This document shows positions 36,333 to 46,555 of a stretch of 64,000 bases of DNA, piece after piece; position 1 is the stretch's first letter; each line of letters begins with the position of its first letter. Location of the stretch: positions 248,001 through 312,000 of the forward strand of contig NZ_CP021251.1 in NCBI RefSeq assembly GCF_002155265.1, in the 5' to 3' direction. A program made the position numbers and the translations under genes. Source of the stretch: Corynebacterium pseudotuberculosis. GTDB taxonomy: Bacteria > Actinomycetota > Actinomycetes > Mycobacteriales > Mycobacteriaceae. Under the pieces are notes generated by a model. The model was not told the origin of the DNA. It searched no databases and saw only the letters and a program-made list of their open reading frames with translations.

Positions 36333-36425
36333 GGCTGAAGATCGGGCCTTTCGACAGAGTAGAGCTTTAAGAGTAGTCTCAGTCCATCGTAGTGTCGAAC
36401 AGCAAAAAAGGCTGGTGATCTCTTT

Positions 36426-36680
36426 GTGTCTGGTGTAGCAAGCGCACGCGAAGTAGAGCTTATGACTCGTAAGACGTGTGGCTCATGCCAACGGGTGGCT
36501 GAACAGATCATTCCTGTGGTCGCTGCAGCTGGAGCGAAGTTAAGCATTGTCGACGTAGATATGGATCGCTTGTTAGCCGCTGAGTACGGCGATAGGGTTC
36601 CCGTCGTGGTTATCGATGGTGAGGAGTTTGCCTGTTGGGAAGTGGACAATGAGGAACTTGCTGCAGAGCTCGCTAGTTAG
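36426..36680 (+). CDS. Glutaredoxin-like thiol protein
   Basis: This 84-residue protein has a compact thioredoxin fold: CGSC redox motif in LMTRKTCGSCQRV, then VDVDMDRLL, and VPVVVIDGEEF with the cis-Pro. It is a DUF836/glutaredoxin-like protein that probably reduces small disulfides or mycothiol conjugates in the cytoplasm. It starts at GTG 36426 and lies just upstream of hemA. The link with HemA may be functional or only a conserved neighbourhood in actinobacteria. Confidence 0.82.
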   Translation: MSGVASAREVELMTRKTCGSCQRVAEQIIPVVAAAGAKLSIVDVDMDRLLAAEYGDRVPVVVIDGEEFACWEVDNEELAAELAS

Positions 36681-36759
36681 TCCATGCTTTCTTGTGACTT
36701 CCTTAACGCTTGACTAGCGTTGATGCATCAGAGGGGCGAAGGAACAGTCAATCTAAAGA

Positions 36760-36787
36760 TTGATAGCGTTGCCTTTCTAGCTAAGAT
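36760..36787 (+). promoter_or_regulatory. Candidate promoter of the heme operon
   Basis: TTGATA (36760-36765) and TAAGAT (36782-36787) are 16 bases apart, resembling SigA -35 and -10 elements. They lie about 55 bases before the hemA start. Confidence 0.45.
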
Positions 36788-36842
36788 TTAAAGAAACCGA
36801 TCAAATGATCCAGGTAGACGGTGTGAAAGCGGTGGTTTGTCC

Positions 36843-38207
36843 GTGAGTGTGCTGGTTGTTGGGATGTCTCACCGGTCGGCTCCAGTGACGCTCCTGGAAC
36901 GGCTGAGCATGAATGACGAGGTGCGTTCCCAGACGGCTACGGATCTTATTGCTCGTCCCTCGTTGACTGAGGCGATGATCATATCTACCTGTAATCGCCT
37001 AGAGGTCTATGCGATGACATCTAGTTTTCATACGGGTGTCAATGACGTGGTGGAAGTGCTGCATGCCGTGAGTGGCGTAGATATGGATACCCTTCGGGGG
37101 TATCTCTACGTGCGTTATGCGGATGCTGCTGCGGAGCACATGATGGTGGTGGCTTCGGGCATGGACTCGATGGTTACCGGAGAGCAACAGATCATCGGAC
37201 AGGTGCGTACGGCGTATCAGCAGGCTATCGAGTCGGGGACCGTGGGCCCGGCCCTGCATGGTTTGGTGCAGGCGTCCTTGCACACGGGGAAGCGCGTGCA
37301 CACTGAGACAGACATAGATGATGCCGGCGCTTCCATGGTTTCCTTTGCCCTTGATCAAGCAATGTCCGGGGCTGGTCTGAGTGACCTACGCGGTAAAAAA
37401 GCGCTTGTCCTTGGCGCAGGAGCTATGGCTTCTTTGGCCGCTACCCATCTGGGTAGGCTAGGTATAGAGGGGATTATCTTTTCTAACCGGACCCGCAATA
37501 GGGCAGAACGGCTGGCTGAGCATTCCCGTGAGGCCGGGGTGCCCGCGGAAGTCGTCGATTTTGCATCACGAGGAAATGCCCTGAGTGGGGTGCATATTGC
37601 GATCTCTGCGACAGGCGCCCATACCTACACGATTTCAGCTCAAGACGTGCCGGAAAAACACTTAGGGCTGATATTTGTTGATCTTTCCATGCCTCGAGAT
37701 ATCAACGATGACGTTGCGGAAATCGCGGGAGTGCAGCTGGTCAATATAGAGAAGCTGCATGAAGCCAAGGCGGAGGGGAAAGACGCTGATGAGGCTGCCC
37801 ACAAGATTGTTGCGGAAGAGCTCAGCGCATACACCTCCGCGCAGCGGGTTCGAGATGTGGCGCCAGCGGTATCGGCGTTACGTCGACACGCTTCTGGCTT
37901 GATAACCACCGAACTGGAACGTTTGAAAACTCGCACACCGAGCATGGGCGAAGAAGATTTTGAAGAAGTGCAGCGCACGATACGCCGGGTTGTGGATAAA
38001 CTCCTGCATCAGCCGACGGTTCGGGTAAAAGAACTCGCGGCAAGCTCTGGGGCGGTTTCCTATGAGACGGCTCTGCAAGATCTTTTCGGCCTCCCAGTAG
38101 AAGCAAAGAGCGTAAAGCTTGGCGTGCGTGACTTACCCGATGCTGAGGTCGTAGCCCTGGGGGTTAGCGATGCCAACAAGATTATCCGAGCCATCAAGGA
38201 AGACTGA
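36843..38207 (+). CDS. hemA: Glutamyl-tRNA reductase
   Basis: This protein of about 454 residues reduces glutamyl-tRNA to glutamate-1-semialdehyde with NADPH, the first step of C5-pathway heme synthesis. The catalytic Cys lies in [28 protein letters not shown], the NADPH-binding [15 protein letters not shown] and [15 protein letters not shown] follow, with a C-terminal dimerisation helix. The start is placed at GTG 36843 ([12 protein letters not shown]) by family comparison. hemC starts two bases after its stop, so they are coupled. Confidence 0.96.
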   Translation: MSVLVVGMSHRSAPVTLLERLSMNDEVRSQTATDLIARPSLTEAMIISTCNRLEVYAMTSSFHTGVNDVVEVLHAVSGVDMDTLRGYLYVRYADAAAEHMMVVASGMDSMVTGEQQIIGQVRTAYQQAIESGTVGPALHGLVQASLHTGKRVHTETDIDDAGASMVSFALDQAMSGAGLSDLRGKKALVLGAGAMASLAATHLGRLGIEGIIFSNRTRNRAERLAEHSREAGVPAEVVDFASRGNALSGVHIAISATGAHTYTISAQDVPEKHLGLIFVDLSMPRDINDDVAEIAGVQLVNIEKLHEAKAEGKDADEAAHKIVAEELSAYTSAQRVRDVAPAVSALRRHASGLITTELERLKTRTPSMGEEDFEEVQRTIRRVVDKLLHQPTVRVKELAASSGAVSYETALQDLFGLPVEAKSVKLGVRDLPDAEVVALGVSDANKIIRAIKED

Positions 38208-38209
38208 CC

Positions 38210-39100
38210 ATGACTTTTACTATCGGTACGCGCGGCAGCCTTTTAGCTACCACCCAATCGGGGCATGTGCGAGACGCCCTAATCTCTCAGGGGTATTCGG
38301 CGGAATTGAGTATTGTCACCACACCCGGTGACGTAAATATGGCCCCTGTGGAACGCATCGGAGTGGGCGTTTTTACTCAAGCACTGCGTGACGTGCTTGT
38401 TAAAGGCGGCTGCGATATCGCTGTACATTCTTTTAAGGACTTGCCTACGCAGCGCGACCCACGTTTTCACTTAATAGTTCCGGAGCGTGCCGACGCCCGC
38501 GATTGCCTTGTAGCCCGAGACGGCCTGACATTGGCGGAGCTGCCTCAGGGGGCGCGTATTGGTACGGGAGCGCCTCGAAGAATCTCACAGATCAAAGCTT
38601 TGCGCCCTGATGTGGAATGCGTACCGTTGCGTGGCAACATCGATACCCGGATGGGCAAGGTTTTTTCCGGAGAACTTGATGCGGTGGTTCTCGCTTATGC
38701 GGGTCTTTCTCGTGTGGGCCGTGGCGACGAGGCCACAGAGGTGTTTAATCCGGAGCGCTTCCTTCCCGCGCCTGCGCAAGGAGCTCTAGCTATCGAATGC
38801 CGCGTTGATGACGCTGCTGCTGTTGCGGCGATCAATGCAATCCGAAACGCAGAGGATGAGACCTGCGCGCTCGCTGAACGTGTAGTGCTCAACCGGTTAG
38901 AAGCGGGATGCACGGCACCCGTGGCCGCCCATTCTGTCATCATCGAGCAAGAGCTCCAGGTCACGGGAGCCGTTATCTCTCTTGACGGGAGCAAGGTCTT
39001 TCGCGCCACGATGACGGGGGGACTGTCTGAGGCTGTGGCTATTGGAGAAAAAGTTGCGGCAAAACTTATTCAGGATGGTGCCGCTGAGTTGCTGTCCTGA
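38210..39100 (+). CDS. hemC: Porphobilinogen deaminase (hydroxymethylbilane synthase)
   Basis: This 296-residue enzyme joins four porphobilinogens into hydroxymethylbilane. The N-terminal [44 protein letters not shown] and the dipyrromethane-cofactor Cys in [13 protein letters not shown] are present. It follows hemA after two bases. A 253-base gap without any evident terminator separates it from the hemD fusion. Confidence 0.96.
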   Translation: MTFTIGTRGSLLATTQSGHVRDALISQGYSAELSIVTTPGDVNMAPVERIGVGVFTQALRDVLVKGGCDIAVHSFKDLPTQRDPRFHLIVPERADARDCLVARDGLTLAELPQGARIGTGAPRRISQIKALRPDVECVPLRGNIDTRMGKVFSGELDAVVLAYAGLSRVGRGDEATEVFNPERFLPAPAQGALAIECRVDDAAAVAAINAIRNAEDETCALAERVVLNRLEAGCTAPVAAHSVIIEQELQVTGAVISLDGSKVFRATMTGGLSEAVAIGEKVAAKLIQDGAAELLS

Positions 39101-39353
39101 GACACTTGTTCCCTCCCATTTTGGGCAATAACCGAGTCAAGTAGCCTACGGCAGTATTCTGCTGGTTTTTATTAAACGCCTTGCTCAATTATCCTCAAAG
39201 GTCGTTGTATTACCACACGCTTGACGTCGCTCGATCACGAGGCCCCTCTTAGTGATCTATAGCGGCGTGAATTTGTGTTTAGCAGTTCCTCTTATTTTCG
39301 CCCATTCCACAACTCGGAGCTTTTATGGCTCCTAGAAATACGGATACTTGTTC

Positions 39354-41042
39354 ATGAGTTCGACTCCGCAACCCACCCCGGTAACCCCTGCACCGGAGGG
39401 AAAAGTGATCTTTGTAGGAGCAGGACCAGGAAACCCTGATCTGCTCACCGTTCGCGCCCGCGAAGTTCTCAGCCATACCGCTTTTGCCGTAGTAGATGCA
39501 GAAGTTCTACCGGGGGTTCGCTCAGTGGTTGCACGTGAACTCGATGTGCCGATGGATAAAGTTCAGGCGGCTGAGGAAGAATACGAGCGGCTGTGCGCGG
39601 AAGCAAAAGAAGCTGGTGCGCGCCGTAAACCGCAGCGCCCGGACGCCCCGACTGCCGCTGAGATTACAGAAGTAGACGACGACGTTCCTGTAGTAGAGGT
39701 AGTGGAAAAGCTTAAGGAGCTTTTGTCCAGCGGGGAAGACGTTATTCGCCTGGTGCAGGGAAACCCCTTGTCATGTGACCGAACCCTGGAAGAAATTTCT
39801 GCGGTCAAGCAGGCCGGACTGGAGTTCCACGTGGTTCCCGGCATGTCCTTGCCGGCGACCGTTCCTGCTTTTGCGGGTATCGCTCTGGGCTCTTCTTATA
39901 CAGAAACCGATGTAACTGGGGAAGACGTAGATTGGGAACAGCTTGCTGCAGCACCTCAGCCGCTGGTTTTGCAGGCAACTAAAGAGGATCTGCCTACAAT
40001 AGCCGCAGAGTTAAAATCTCGTGGGATAGAGGCATCGACCCCGGTGACGGTGACAGCTCGCGGGACAACACGCTTGCAAAGAAGTTTTGATATTAGTTTG
40101 GGCGCCCTGCACAAGTTGGACGGGGACCTCGCCGGAACCCTCGTGGTTACTTTAGGCAAAGCAGCGGATGAACGTACCAAGTATTCTTGGTGGGAGAACC
40201 GTTCGCTCTTTGGTTGGAGAGTGCTGGTCCCCCGTGCAAAAGAACAAGCCGGATCAATGAGTGCATTGTTGGCTGCTCAGGGGGCAATCCCGCAAGAAGT
40301 TCCCACAATCTCTGTGGAGCCGCCACGTAATCCTGCGCAAATGGAGAAGGCCGTTAAAGGGATCGTGGAAGGCCGCTACCAATGGGTGATTTTTACCAGC
40401 GTCAACGCAGTGAAATCCGTGAGAGAGAAAATCGGTTCCTTCGGACTCGATGCTCGTGCCTTTGCTGGCGTGCGCATTGGAGCGGTAGGAACAAAAACTG
40501 CTAAGGCCATCCGTGAGCTTGGAATCACGCCGGAGTTGCTCCCTCCGAGAAATCGGCAAAACGCTGCAGGTTTAGTGTCAGTGTTCCCGGAGTATGTGGA
40601 AGACCTTGATCCAGTCGGACGGGTCCTCTTGCCCCGGGCGGATATTGCAACGGACGTCCTGGTGGAAGGCTTAGAAGGCCTTGGCTGGGAGGTCGACGAT
40701 GTGGTGGCGTATCGCACGGTACGGGCCGCCCCGCCGAGTGCAGAAGTGCGCGACATGATTAAAAGTGGCGGTTTTGACGCTGTGTGCTTTACCTCTGCAT
40801 CCACGGTAAAAAATCTGGTGGGCATTGCTGGGAAACCACATCAGCGCACAATCATTGCATGCATTGGTCCGATGGCGGCGGCAGCGGCAAAAGAATTAGG
40901 CCTGCGGGTGGACGTGATCCCCGAGGTAGCGGATGTTCCTCACTTGATTAATGGTCTTGCTACCCACGTGGCACAACTGCGCGCAGCTGGCCAGCTGCCG
41001 CCTCCTAGGAAGAAGCGGCGCGCCCGAAAAAATCGCGAGTAA
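39354..41042 (+). CDS. hemD: Uroporphyrinogen-III methyltransferase / synthase fusion
   Basis: This protein of about 562 residues has two domains. The N-terminal part (about 15-270) resembles uroporphyrinogen methyltransferase ([39 protein letters not shown]). The C-terminal part (about 285-540) is uroporphyrinogen-III synthase ([51 protein letters not shown]). In place of the usual glycine-rich GDPFVFGRG motif the first domain reads [14 protein letters not shown], so methyltransferase activity may be reduced. The C-terminus ends in a basic tail ([14 protein letters not shown]). The start is ATG 39354. The fusion is common in actinobacteria. Confidence 0.92.
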   Translation: MSSTPQPTPVTPAPEGKVIFVGAGPGNPDLLTVRAREVLSHTAFAVVDAEVLPGVRSVVARELDVPMDKVQAAEEEYERLCAEAKEAGARRKPQRPDAPTAAEITEVDDDVPVVEVVEKLKELLSSGEDVIRLVQGNPLSCDRTLEEISAVKQAGLEFHVVPGMSLPATVPAFAGIALGSSYTETDVTGEDVDWEQLAAAPQPLVLQATKEDLPTIAAELKSRGIEASTPVTVTARGTTRLQRSFDISLGALHKLDGDLAGTLVVTLGKAADERTKYSWWENRSLFGWRVLVPRAKEQAGSMSALLAAQGAIPQEVPTISVEPPRNPAQMEKAVKGIVEGRYQWVIFTSVNAVKSVREKIGSFGLDARAFAGVRIGAVGTKTAKAIRELGITPELLPPRNRQNAAGLVSVFPEYVEDLDPVGRVLLPRADIATDVLVEGLEGLGWEVDDVVAYRTVRAAPPSAEVRDMIKSGGFDAVCFTSASTVKNLVGIAGKPHQRTIIACIGPMAAAAAKELGLRVDVIPEVADVPHLINGLATHVAQLRAAGQLPPPRKKRRARKNRE

Positions 41043-41088
41043 CGTTGTTACGGCGTTAGCCCCAACAATCTGGAAGAAGGCATTATTT

Positions 41089-42096
41089 ATGAGCAACGCA
41101 GATCTCCACCTTATTCGTCGCCCACGCAGGCTCCGAAGTACGCCAGTTATGCGCGAATTAGTGGCAGAGACGACGCTTCGTCCCGCCGACCTGATTCTTC
41201 CTATGTTTGTCGCAGACGGGATAGCTGAGCCACGCGAAATTTCTTCTATGCCCGGCGTATACCAGCACACTATTCCCTCCTTAATCGAGGCCGTTAGAGA
41301 AGCTATTTCCGTAGGGATTAAGTGCATTGACCTCTTCGGAGTGCCTCTCGACGCCGACAAGGACGCACAGGGTTCTCAATCTTGGGCACCAGACGGAATC
41401 CTCAACCGTGGCATTAGAGCGTTACGCCAAGAGTTTGGCAATGATGTGATCATCATGGCAGACACGTGTCTTGATGAGTTCACAGATCATGGGCACTGCG
41501 GCGTACTCGACACTGATCGCTTCGGCGAGGCAGTTGTGGATAACGATGCCACTATCCCGTTGTATCAAAAGATGGCGGTGGCGCAAGCGGAGGCAGGCGC
41601 GCACATGGTAAGCCCCTCCGGCATGATGGATGGGCAGATTTTGGCAATCCGCGACGCCCTCGATGCTCATGGCTTCCAAGACGTAGCCATTATGGCGTAT
41701 TCCGCTAAGTATGCTTCGGCCTTCTACGGCCCATTCCGTGACGCAGTGGGTTCTTCTTTGGACGGCGACCGTAGAACATACCAGCAGGATCCGGCTAATT
41801 GTAGGGAATCACTGATGGAAGTCGACCTAGATATTGAGGAGGGCGCGGACTTTGTTATGGTCAAACCAGCCATGCCTTACCTCGATGTCCTAGCAGAGGT
41901 AGCCTCAACATCGTCCGTGCCTGTCGCCGCGTATCAGGTATCAGGCGAATATGCCATGTTGCATGCGGCTGCCCGTAATAACTGGCTCGATCTGGAACGT
42001 GTGATGATGGAATCGTTGATTTCTATCAAACGCGCTGGGGCAGACCAGATTCTTACTTACTTTGCCGTCGACGCGGCGAAAAAACTACAGCACTAG
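41089..42096 (+). CDS. hemB: Delta-aminolevulinic acid dehydratase (porphobilinogen synthase)
   Basis: This 335-residue enzyme condenses two aminolevulinates to porphobilinogen. The start at ATG 41089 gives [40 protein letters not shown], the [15 protein letters not shown] region and [18 protein letters not shown] with the Schiff-base Lys are present, as is [12 protein letters not shown] with the second Lys. The Cys in [14 protein letters not shown] are at metal-site positions, though only some zinc ligands of the zinc-type enzymes remain. It is followed closely by a small membrane protein. Confidence 0.95.
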   Translation: MSNADLHLIRRPRRLRSTPVMRELVAETTLRPADLILPMFVADGIAEPREISSMPGVYQHTIPSLIEAVREAISVGIKCIDLFGVPLDADKDAQGSQSWAPDGILNRGIRALRQEFGNDVIIMADTCLDEFTDHGHCGVLDTDRFGEAVVDNDATIPLYQKMAVAQAEAGAHMVSPSGMMDGQILAIRDALDAHGFQDVAIMAYSAKYASAFYGPFRDAVGSSLDGDRRTYQQDPANCRESLMEVDLDIEEGADFVMVKPAMPYLDVLAEVASTSSVPVAAYQVSGEYAMLHAAARNNWLDLERVMMESLISIKRAGADQILTYFAVDAAKKLQH

Positions 42097-42103
42097 GGAA
42101 ACA

Positions 42104-42685
42104 ATGACCAACCACCAACAGCGACTCGAGCGATCACCATCTCAACAGACCACTCCCAACGCTAAGCGGGAGCGTCCCGACGCGATTCGCTGGGCGGTGC
42201 GCGCGTGGATTTTTGCCATCTGTGTGGAGGTAGTCCACCAGATCATCAATATCATTGTTGGTTTTGCCAACAAGCCAGAGTTGATCTCTAGGCTCAAAGA
42301 CTCGATGAAGGATGAGAATCTTTCTCCAGAGATCATGAACGTGGCAGCAAGCTTGAGTATTGTTCTGGCAGGACTTTTCGCCTTTATCATGCTGGGAATT
42401 ATTGCGTGGTTGGCTGCGCTTCTTTATAAAAGCAACAAATCCGCGACCCTAGCGCGCCGCATTCTTACATATTTTTCTATTTATTTTGGCGTGCGGTTGG
42501 TGACAGTCTTTCTGCTGACGCCAAGCTCGCCGTCTGTCCCCGTCGCAGTGTATGCCGTTGACGGTTGCATCCAGATCGGTATGGGCGTTGCTGCCATCGT
42601 CGCGCTCATTTTTAAGATGCGGCCCGAAAGCCTGATTTGGACTGGCGAGTGGGAGACATCGAGGGGGAAGAATGGGCGCGCCTAG
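42104..42685 (+). CDS. Membrane protein between hemB and the P-type ATPase homologue
   Basis: This 193-residue protein has a hydrophilic N-terminal 30 residues and four hydrophobic helices (about 32-52, 82-105, 126-145, 152-172). AGGGA precedes the ATG 42104. It starts seven bases after hemB and overlaps the next gene by 14 bases, so the three are translated together. I do not recognise a characterised family. Its tight coupling with the ATPase-like protein suggests a shared membrane role. Confidence 0.75.
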   Translation: MTNHQQRLERSPSQQTTPNAKRERPDAIRWAVRAWIFAICVEVVHQIINIIVGFANKPELISRLKDSMKDENLSPEIMNVAASLSIVLAGLFAFIMLGIIAWLAALLYKSNKSATLARRILTYFSIYFGVRLVTVFLLTPSSPSVPVAVYAVDGCIQIGMGVAAIVALIFKMRPESLIWTGEWETSRGKNGRA

Positions 42686-45308
42686 CGGTAGTCGAGACTC
42701 TCAAGAGGGCGGTGTTCCTGCACGTCCTCTGGGAACTCAGGAAGGGCTTGCCGACGCCATTGAAAAGGCGAAGCGGGCTGCTGCACAGGCTGGCATTAAC
42801 ACAGGAGCTTTCCACGCAATCGATCCGGAAGAAGTCGCTGCTGCTGCTATCCACGCAGGGAAGACCTCTTTTGCGTTTGAGTTAAAGGGACTGACCAGCG
42901 CTTCCTCAGTCGCGGAAGTGGAGGAGGCCCTAGGAGAGTTGGAAGGGGTGGAAGCAAAAATTGTTTACCCTTCCTCGATGGCCTGGGTGAGCGCAAGTCG
43001 CACTATTGACCCGATGATGTTTGTGGATGTATTCCAGAGATTCGGTATTAGCGCAACACTTACTGACTCGTCGTTGCGGCGTCGGCTTGCCTGGTCCGAC
43101 GTTGAGGAAGGGCGGTATAAGCGTTCGCGACGCCGCGATCGTAGGGTCAGCCGCTTTGGCTCGCGCGTGGATGAGGAGGAACGTCGCTTTGAGCTAGCTC
43201 GCAGGGCAGGCTTCTTGGAACGCCGCGAGGATGTCTCGCGTAAAGAGCCCAGCACTGCTGTTCTCTTCACCGCCCGCTCGCTGATGACCAAAACGCGTCT
43301 ATTTACCAGCGCGCTTTTTACAATTCCTGTCGTAGCCATCAGCTACTCCAGAGACCTCCAGTTTGATGGCTGGCAGTGGGTTTTGGCTGTGCTTTCTATC
43401 CCCGTCGTGTTTTATGGCGCGTGGCCTTTTCACAGGGCGACGCTGGGCGGAGCTCGCCGTGGTATGTCGGCGTTGGATAGTGCCTCGTCGGTAGCAATCC
43501 TGTTGGCCTGGCTGTGGTCGTTGAGCATGGTGTTATTTACCGCTGTGGGCGACCCAGGGTATCGGGCGCGGCCAAAGTGGGTAGCGATCGACCCTACGAT
43601 TTTTGAGTCTGGCGCGCTCTTTTTCGACGTAGCCTGCGGAATGACTCTGATCCTTCTTGCAGGAAAACTCGCTGCCCGAAGAGCTCGCAGCAGTCTCCAA
43701 GATGATCTTCTTAAATACAAGCCCAATCCCGCTTCTACGGTCACGGTGGTGTCTAAAAAACGGAAGTCGGGAGCTGTAGGAAAAGAAGATAAGGCGATCC
43801 AAAAACTGAACGTGGGGGATGACGTCATCGTTCCTGCTGGGGAGCTTGTTCCTGTCGACGGCATAGTGGTCGGCGGCGGAGGAACCCTGGACGGTACGGC
43901 TTTGGGCATCGGCTCATTTGACGTAAAAGTAAACGATCGGGTCTACGCAGGGTGTATCAACGGCAGTAAAAACCTGAAGGTGCGTGTATTGCAGACTGGG
44001 CATAGGACCTGGTTGGCTGCCATAAATCGGTGGGTGGTAGACGCTAATGTGCACCAGAATCGTTCGGATGCCATAGCCACCAAAGCAGCCTCGATGCTTG
44101 TTCCAGTGTCCTTTGTTATTGCGGCTACGGATTTTGCACTGTGGGCCTTGATCACCAATAACCTGAACCAGGCGTTTGCTACGGGTCTTGCAGTGCTAGG
44201 GTGCGTGGCCCCGGCAGCGCTGGCAACCTCTGCATCGCTGGCTATGCGGCAGGGCATCGAAGGCGCTGCCCGCCGTGGAACGCTCATTAAATCGGGCGAA
44301 ACTCTGCGCAACGTTGACGAGGTAGATACGGTTATTTTCAATCGCGTGGGCGCTATTTCACGCCCTGAGATGTCTGTAGAAACAGTTACTGCGGACCGTG
44401 GGGAAAATCCTGATCTGGTGCTTCGGGTTGCTGGCGCATTAGCCATGGAAAGTGGGCATCCGGTATCCCGCGCTCTGGTGCGCGCGGCACGGGAAGCTCG
44501 AGATGCTTCTACCGATGATTCAATTCCTGGTTGGATTGAAGTCAGCCACTCGGAGGTGGACGAGGAAGGAAGCTTCCGCGGACACGTGGAGTTGCCCGTA
44601 GTCAATAGCGATGGCGAGGAAGAATTGCGGAGCGTGGAAGCCGTATTATGGCGTCCGCGTAACCTTTCTGACCTGCATGGTCGTTTGGCCGCCGCCGCGG
44701 TTTCTGGCAGTAGTCCGTTGGTTGTGCGTTGGAAAAACAAAGATCGTGGTGTGATCACGCTGTACAACGGCGCCAAAGACGATGCCGTGGATGCCGTGGA
44801 TGCGCTTGAGGCGATGGGGTTGGAAACGATGATGCTTAGCCGGGATACGTACCCGGTGGCGCGTCGATACGGCGATATGGTCGGAGTATCCCATGTGTTG
44901 GCTGGCGTGCAGCCTGGGCGGAAACCTCAGACAGTTCGATCTGTGCGCTCTCATGGGGCGAATATCGCTATGGTCGGCGATGAATCGGTGGAGGAATGTT
45001 ATCGGGTTGCCAACGTTGGCATTATGATTAGCGCGATGTCGGGGCCCCAGGGGGCGCTTGCGCTTGAGCACCCCGCAGCAGACGTGGTCATGCTCAAACC
45101 AGATGTGGCGCCTATCCCTCGCTTGTTCCATTTTGCACGTCGCCTGAATCGTAGGATTCGGGGAAACCTGATCTTTGCGTGGACGTATAATCTGCTGGCT
45201 ATTGTGGCGGCGGTAGCGGGAGTACTGCATCCTATGATCGCTCCTCTTCTGATGTTAGGGTCGAGCGTGATCATCGAGGTTCGCTCTCATTGGCTGCGTA
45301 GCATGTAG
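42672..45308 (+). CDS. Catalytically degenerate P1B-type ATPase homologue in the heme operon
   Basis: This 878-residue protein has the complete length and order of a P1B metal ATPase: an N-terminal ferredoxin-like region (about 64-132, no CxxC), paired membrane helices (about 205-330), actuator (380-440), membrane helices (470-520), nucleotide/phosphorylation region (535-800) and closing helices (835-870). But the DKTGT motif reads FNRVGA, with Asn557 where the phosphorylated Asp must be; the membrane CPC reads GCVAP (510-514); the actuator TGES reads LGIGS (411-415); and GDGxND reads GDESVE (769-774). His596-Pro597 is kept. It cannot pump by the normal cycle. A GAGGGGGAAG ribosome site and intact frame argue for a working protein, perhaps a binding, scaffold or chaperone role. 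Confidence 0.88.
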   Translation: MGAPSGSRDSQEGGVPARPLGTQEGLADAIEKAKRAAAQAGINTGAFHAIDPEEVAAAAIHAGKTSFAFELKGLTSASSVAEVEEALGELEGVEAKIVYPSSMAWVSASRTIDPMMFVDVFQRFGISATLTDSSLRRRLAWSDVEEGRYKRSRRRDRRVSRFGSRVDEEERRFELARRAGFLERREDVSRKEPSTAVLFTARSLMTKTRLFTSALFTIPVVAISYSRDLQFDGWQWVLAVLSIPVVFYGAWPFHRATLGGARRGMSALDSASSVAILLAWLWSLSMVLFTAVGDPGYRARPKWVAIDPTIFESGALFFDVACGMTLILLAGKLAARRARSSLQDDLLKYKPNPASTVTVVSKKRKSGAVGKEDKAIQKLNVGDDVIVPAGELVPVDGIVVGGGGTLDGTALGIGSFDVKVNDRVYAGCINGSKNLKVRVLQTGHRTWLAAINRWVVDANVHQNRSDAIATKAASMLVPVSFVIAATDFALWALITNNLNQAFATGLAVLGCVAPAALATSASLAMRQGIEGAARRGTLIKSGETLRNVDEVDTVIFNRVGAISRPEMSVETVTADRGENPDLVLRVAGALAMESGHPVSRALVRAAREARDASTDDSIPGWIEVSHSEVDEEGSFRGHVELPVVNSDGEEELRSVEAVLWRPRNLSDLHGRLAAAAVSGSSPLVVRWKNKDRGVITLYNGAKDDAVDAVDALEAMGLETMMLSRDTYPVARRYGDMVGVSHVLAGVQPGRKPQTVRSVRSHGANIAMVGDESVEECYRVANVGIMISAMSGPQGALALEHPAADVVMLKPDVAPIPRLFHFARRLNRRIRGNLIFAWTYNLLAIVAAVAGVLHPMIAPLLMLGSSVIIEVRSHWLRSM

Positions 45309-45349
45309 GTAGCCGAAGGCTACTGCCGACGCTGGATAATGGAACGATA

Positions 45350-45381
45350 GAACCCCATCAATCAAATGGTTGATGGGGTTC
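45350..45381 (+). terminator. Stem-loop between the P-type ATPase homologue and hemE
   Basis: GAACCCCATCAA (45350-45361) pairs perfectly with TTGATGGGGTTC (45370-45381), loop eight bases. No U-run follows, so it may only weakly terminate or may process the transcript. Confidence 0.6.
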
Positions 45382-45441
45382 TCGCCTAAAATAGGGTCGG
45401 CTTGCTTTCTTTTGGCCGTTTTGTTGTGCATTATTAGTGGC

Positions 45442-46488
45442 ATGTCACAACCTTTCAACGCGCCAATTCTTGACGCTATTCAGGGAAAAACTCCCACGCG
45501 TCGTCCCGTATGGTTTATGCGCCAAGCCGGCCGCTCGCTACCTGAATATCGCAAGGTGCGGGAGGGTATTGGCATGCTGGACAGCTGTTTTATGCCAGAA
45601 CTTCTTGCGGAAATTACTCTGCAGCCGGTGCGGCGACATGACGTAGACGCTGCGATCCTATTCTCAGACATTGTGGTGCCGCTTAAAGCCGCCGGGGTAA
45701 AAGTGGAAATCATTCCTGGCCGTGGTCCTGTTATGGACCGTGCGATCCAAAGTCGTGCTGACGTGGATGCCTTGCCGATCCTTGAAGAGGACGTCCTTCA
45801 GGTAGCCCGAGGCATCGAGATTATCCGAGATGAGCTGACGGAACAGCAAACCCTGATTGGTTTTGCAGGCGCACCCTTTACACTGGCGAGCTACCTTGTC
45901 GAGGGCGGCCCCAGTAAGAACCATGAAAAGACTAAGTCCATGATGCATGGGGACCCAGAAACCTGGCATGCCCTTATGCAGCGTCTGGTTCCTACCATCG
46001 TGCGTTTCCTACGCACCCAGATCGATGCAGGCGTTCAGGCCATGCAGTTTTTCGACTCCTGGGCGGGATTCCTCACGGAGCGCGATTACCGTAATCACGT
46101 GCTTCCGTATTCCACTCAGATTTTGGAAGAGGTAGCGGATGTGCCGCGCATCCACTTCGGGGTAAGCACTGGTGAACTGCTCGCTACGATGAGCGAAGCT
46201 GGCTCTGAGGTAATGGGTGTGGATTGGCGTGTTCCCCTGGACGCTGCTGCCGAGCGCATTCACGCGCGTTCCGGGGCCAAGGTGCTGCAAGGAAACCTCG
46301 ATCCGGCGTTGCTTTTTGCGGGAGACGACGTACTAAAAGCTGAGATTGAGCGTATCTGCATGGAAGCCGATCGCGCCATCGCCGCAGGGCATGCCACAGG
46401 GCATATATTTAATCTCGGACACGGAGTATTGCCGCACACGGATCCTGAAGCAATCACTCGTGCGGTGGAACTCATTCATCGTTTTTAA
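45442..46488 (+). CDS. hemE: Uroporphyrinogen decarboxylase
   Basis: This 348-residue enzyme decarboxylates uroporphyrinogen III to coproporphyrinogen III. The N-terminal signature RPVWFMRQAGRSLPEYR, AILFSDIVVPL with its conserved Asp, GFAGAPFTLASYLVEGG and LQGNLDPALL are present. FNLGHGVLPHTDPEAITRAVELIH closes the protein. The start is ATG 45442 (MSQPFNAPILD). hemY follows after 67 bases on the same strand. Confidence 0.96.
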   Translation: MSQPFNAPILDAIQGKTPTRRPVWFMRQAGRSLPEYRKVREGIGMLDSCFMPELLAEITLQPVRRHDVDAAILFSDIVVPLKAAGVKVEIIPGRGPVMDRAIQSRADVDALPILEEDVLQVARGIEIIRDELTEQQTLIGFAGAPFTLASYLVEGGPSKNHEKTKSMMHGDPETWHALMQRLVPTIVRFLRTQIDAGVQAMQFFDSWAGFLTERDYRNHVLPYSTQILEEVADVPRIHFGVSTGELLATMSEAGSEVMGVDWRVPLDAAAERIHARSGAKVLQGNLDPALLFAGDDVLKAEIERICMEADRAIAAGHATGHIFNLGHGVLPHTDPEAITRAVELIHRF

Positions 46489-46555
46489 AAAGACTCGCTC
46501 GGTGTCTCTTTCACTCAATCCCTAACGAATGTAAGTTTCAAGGAAGGTTCTCCAC

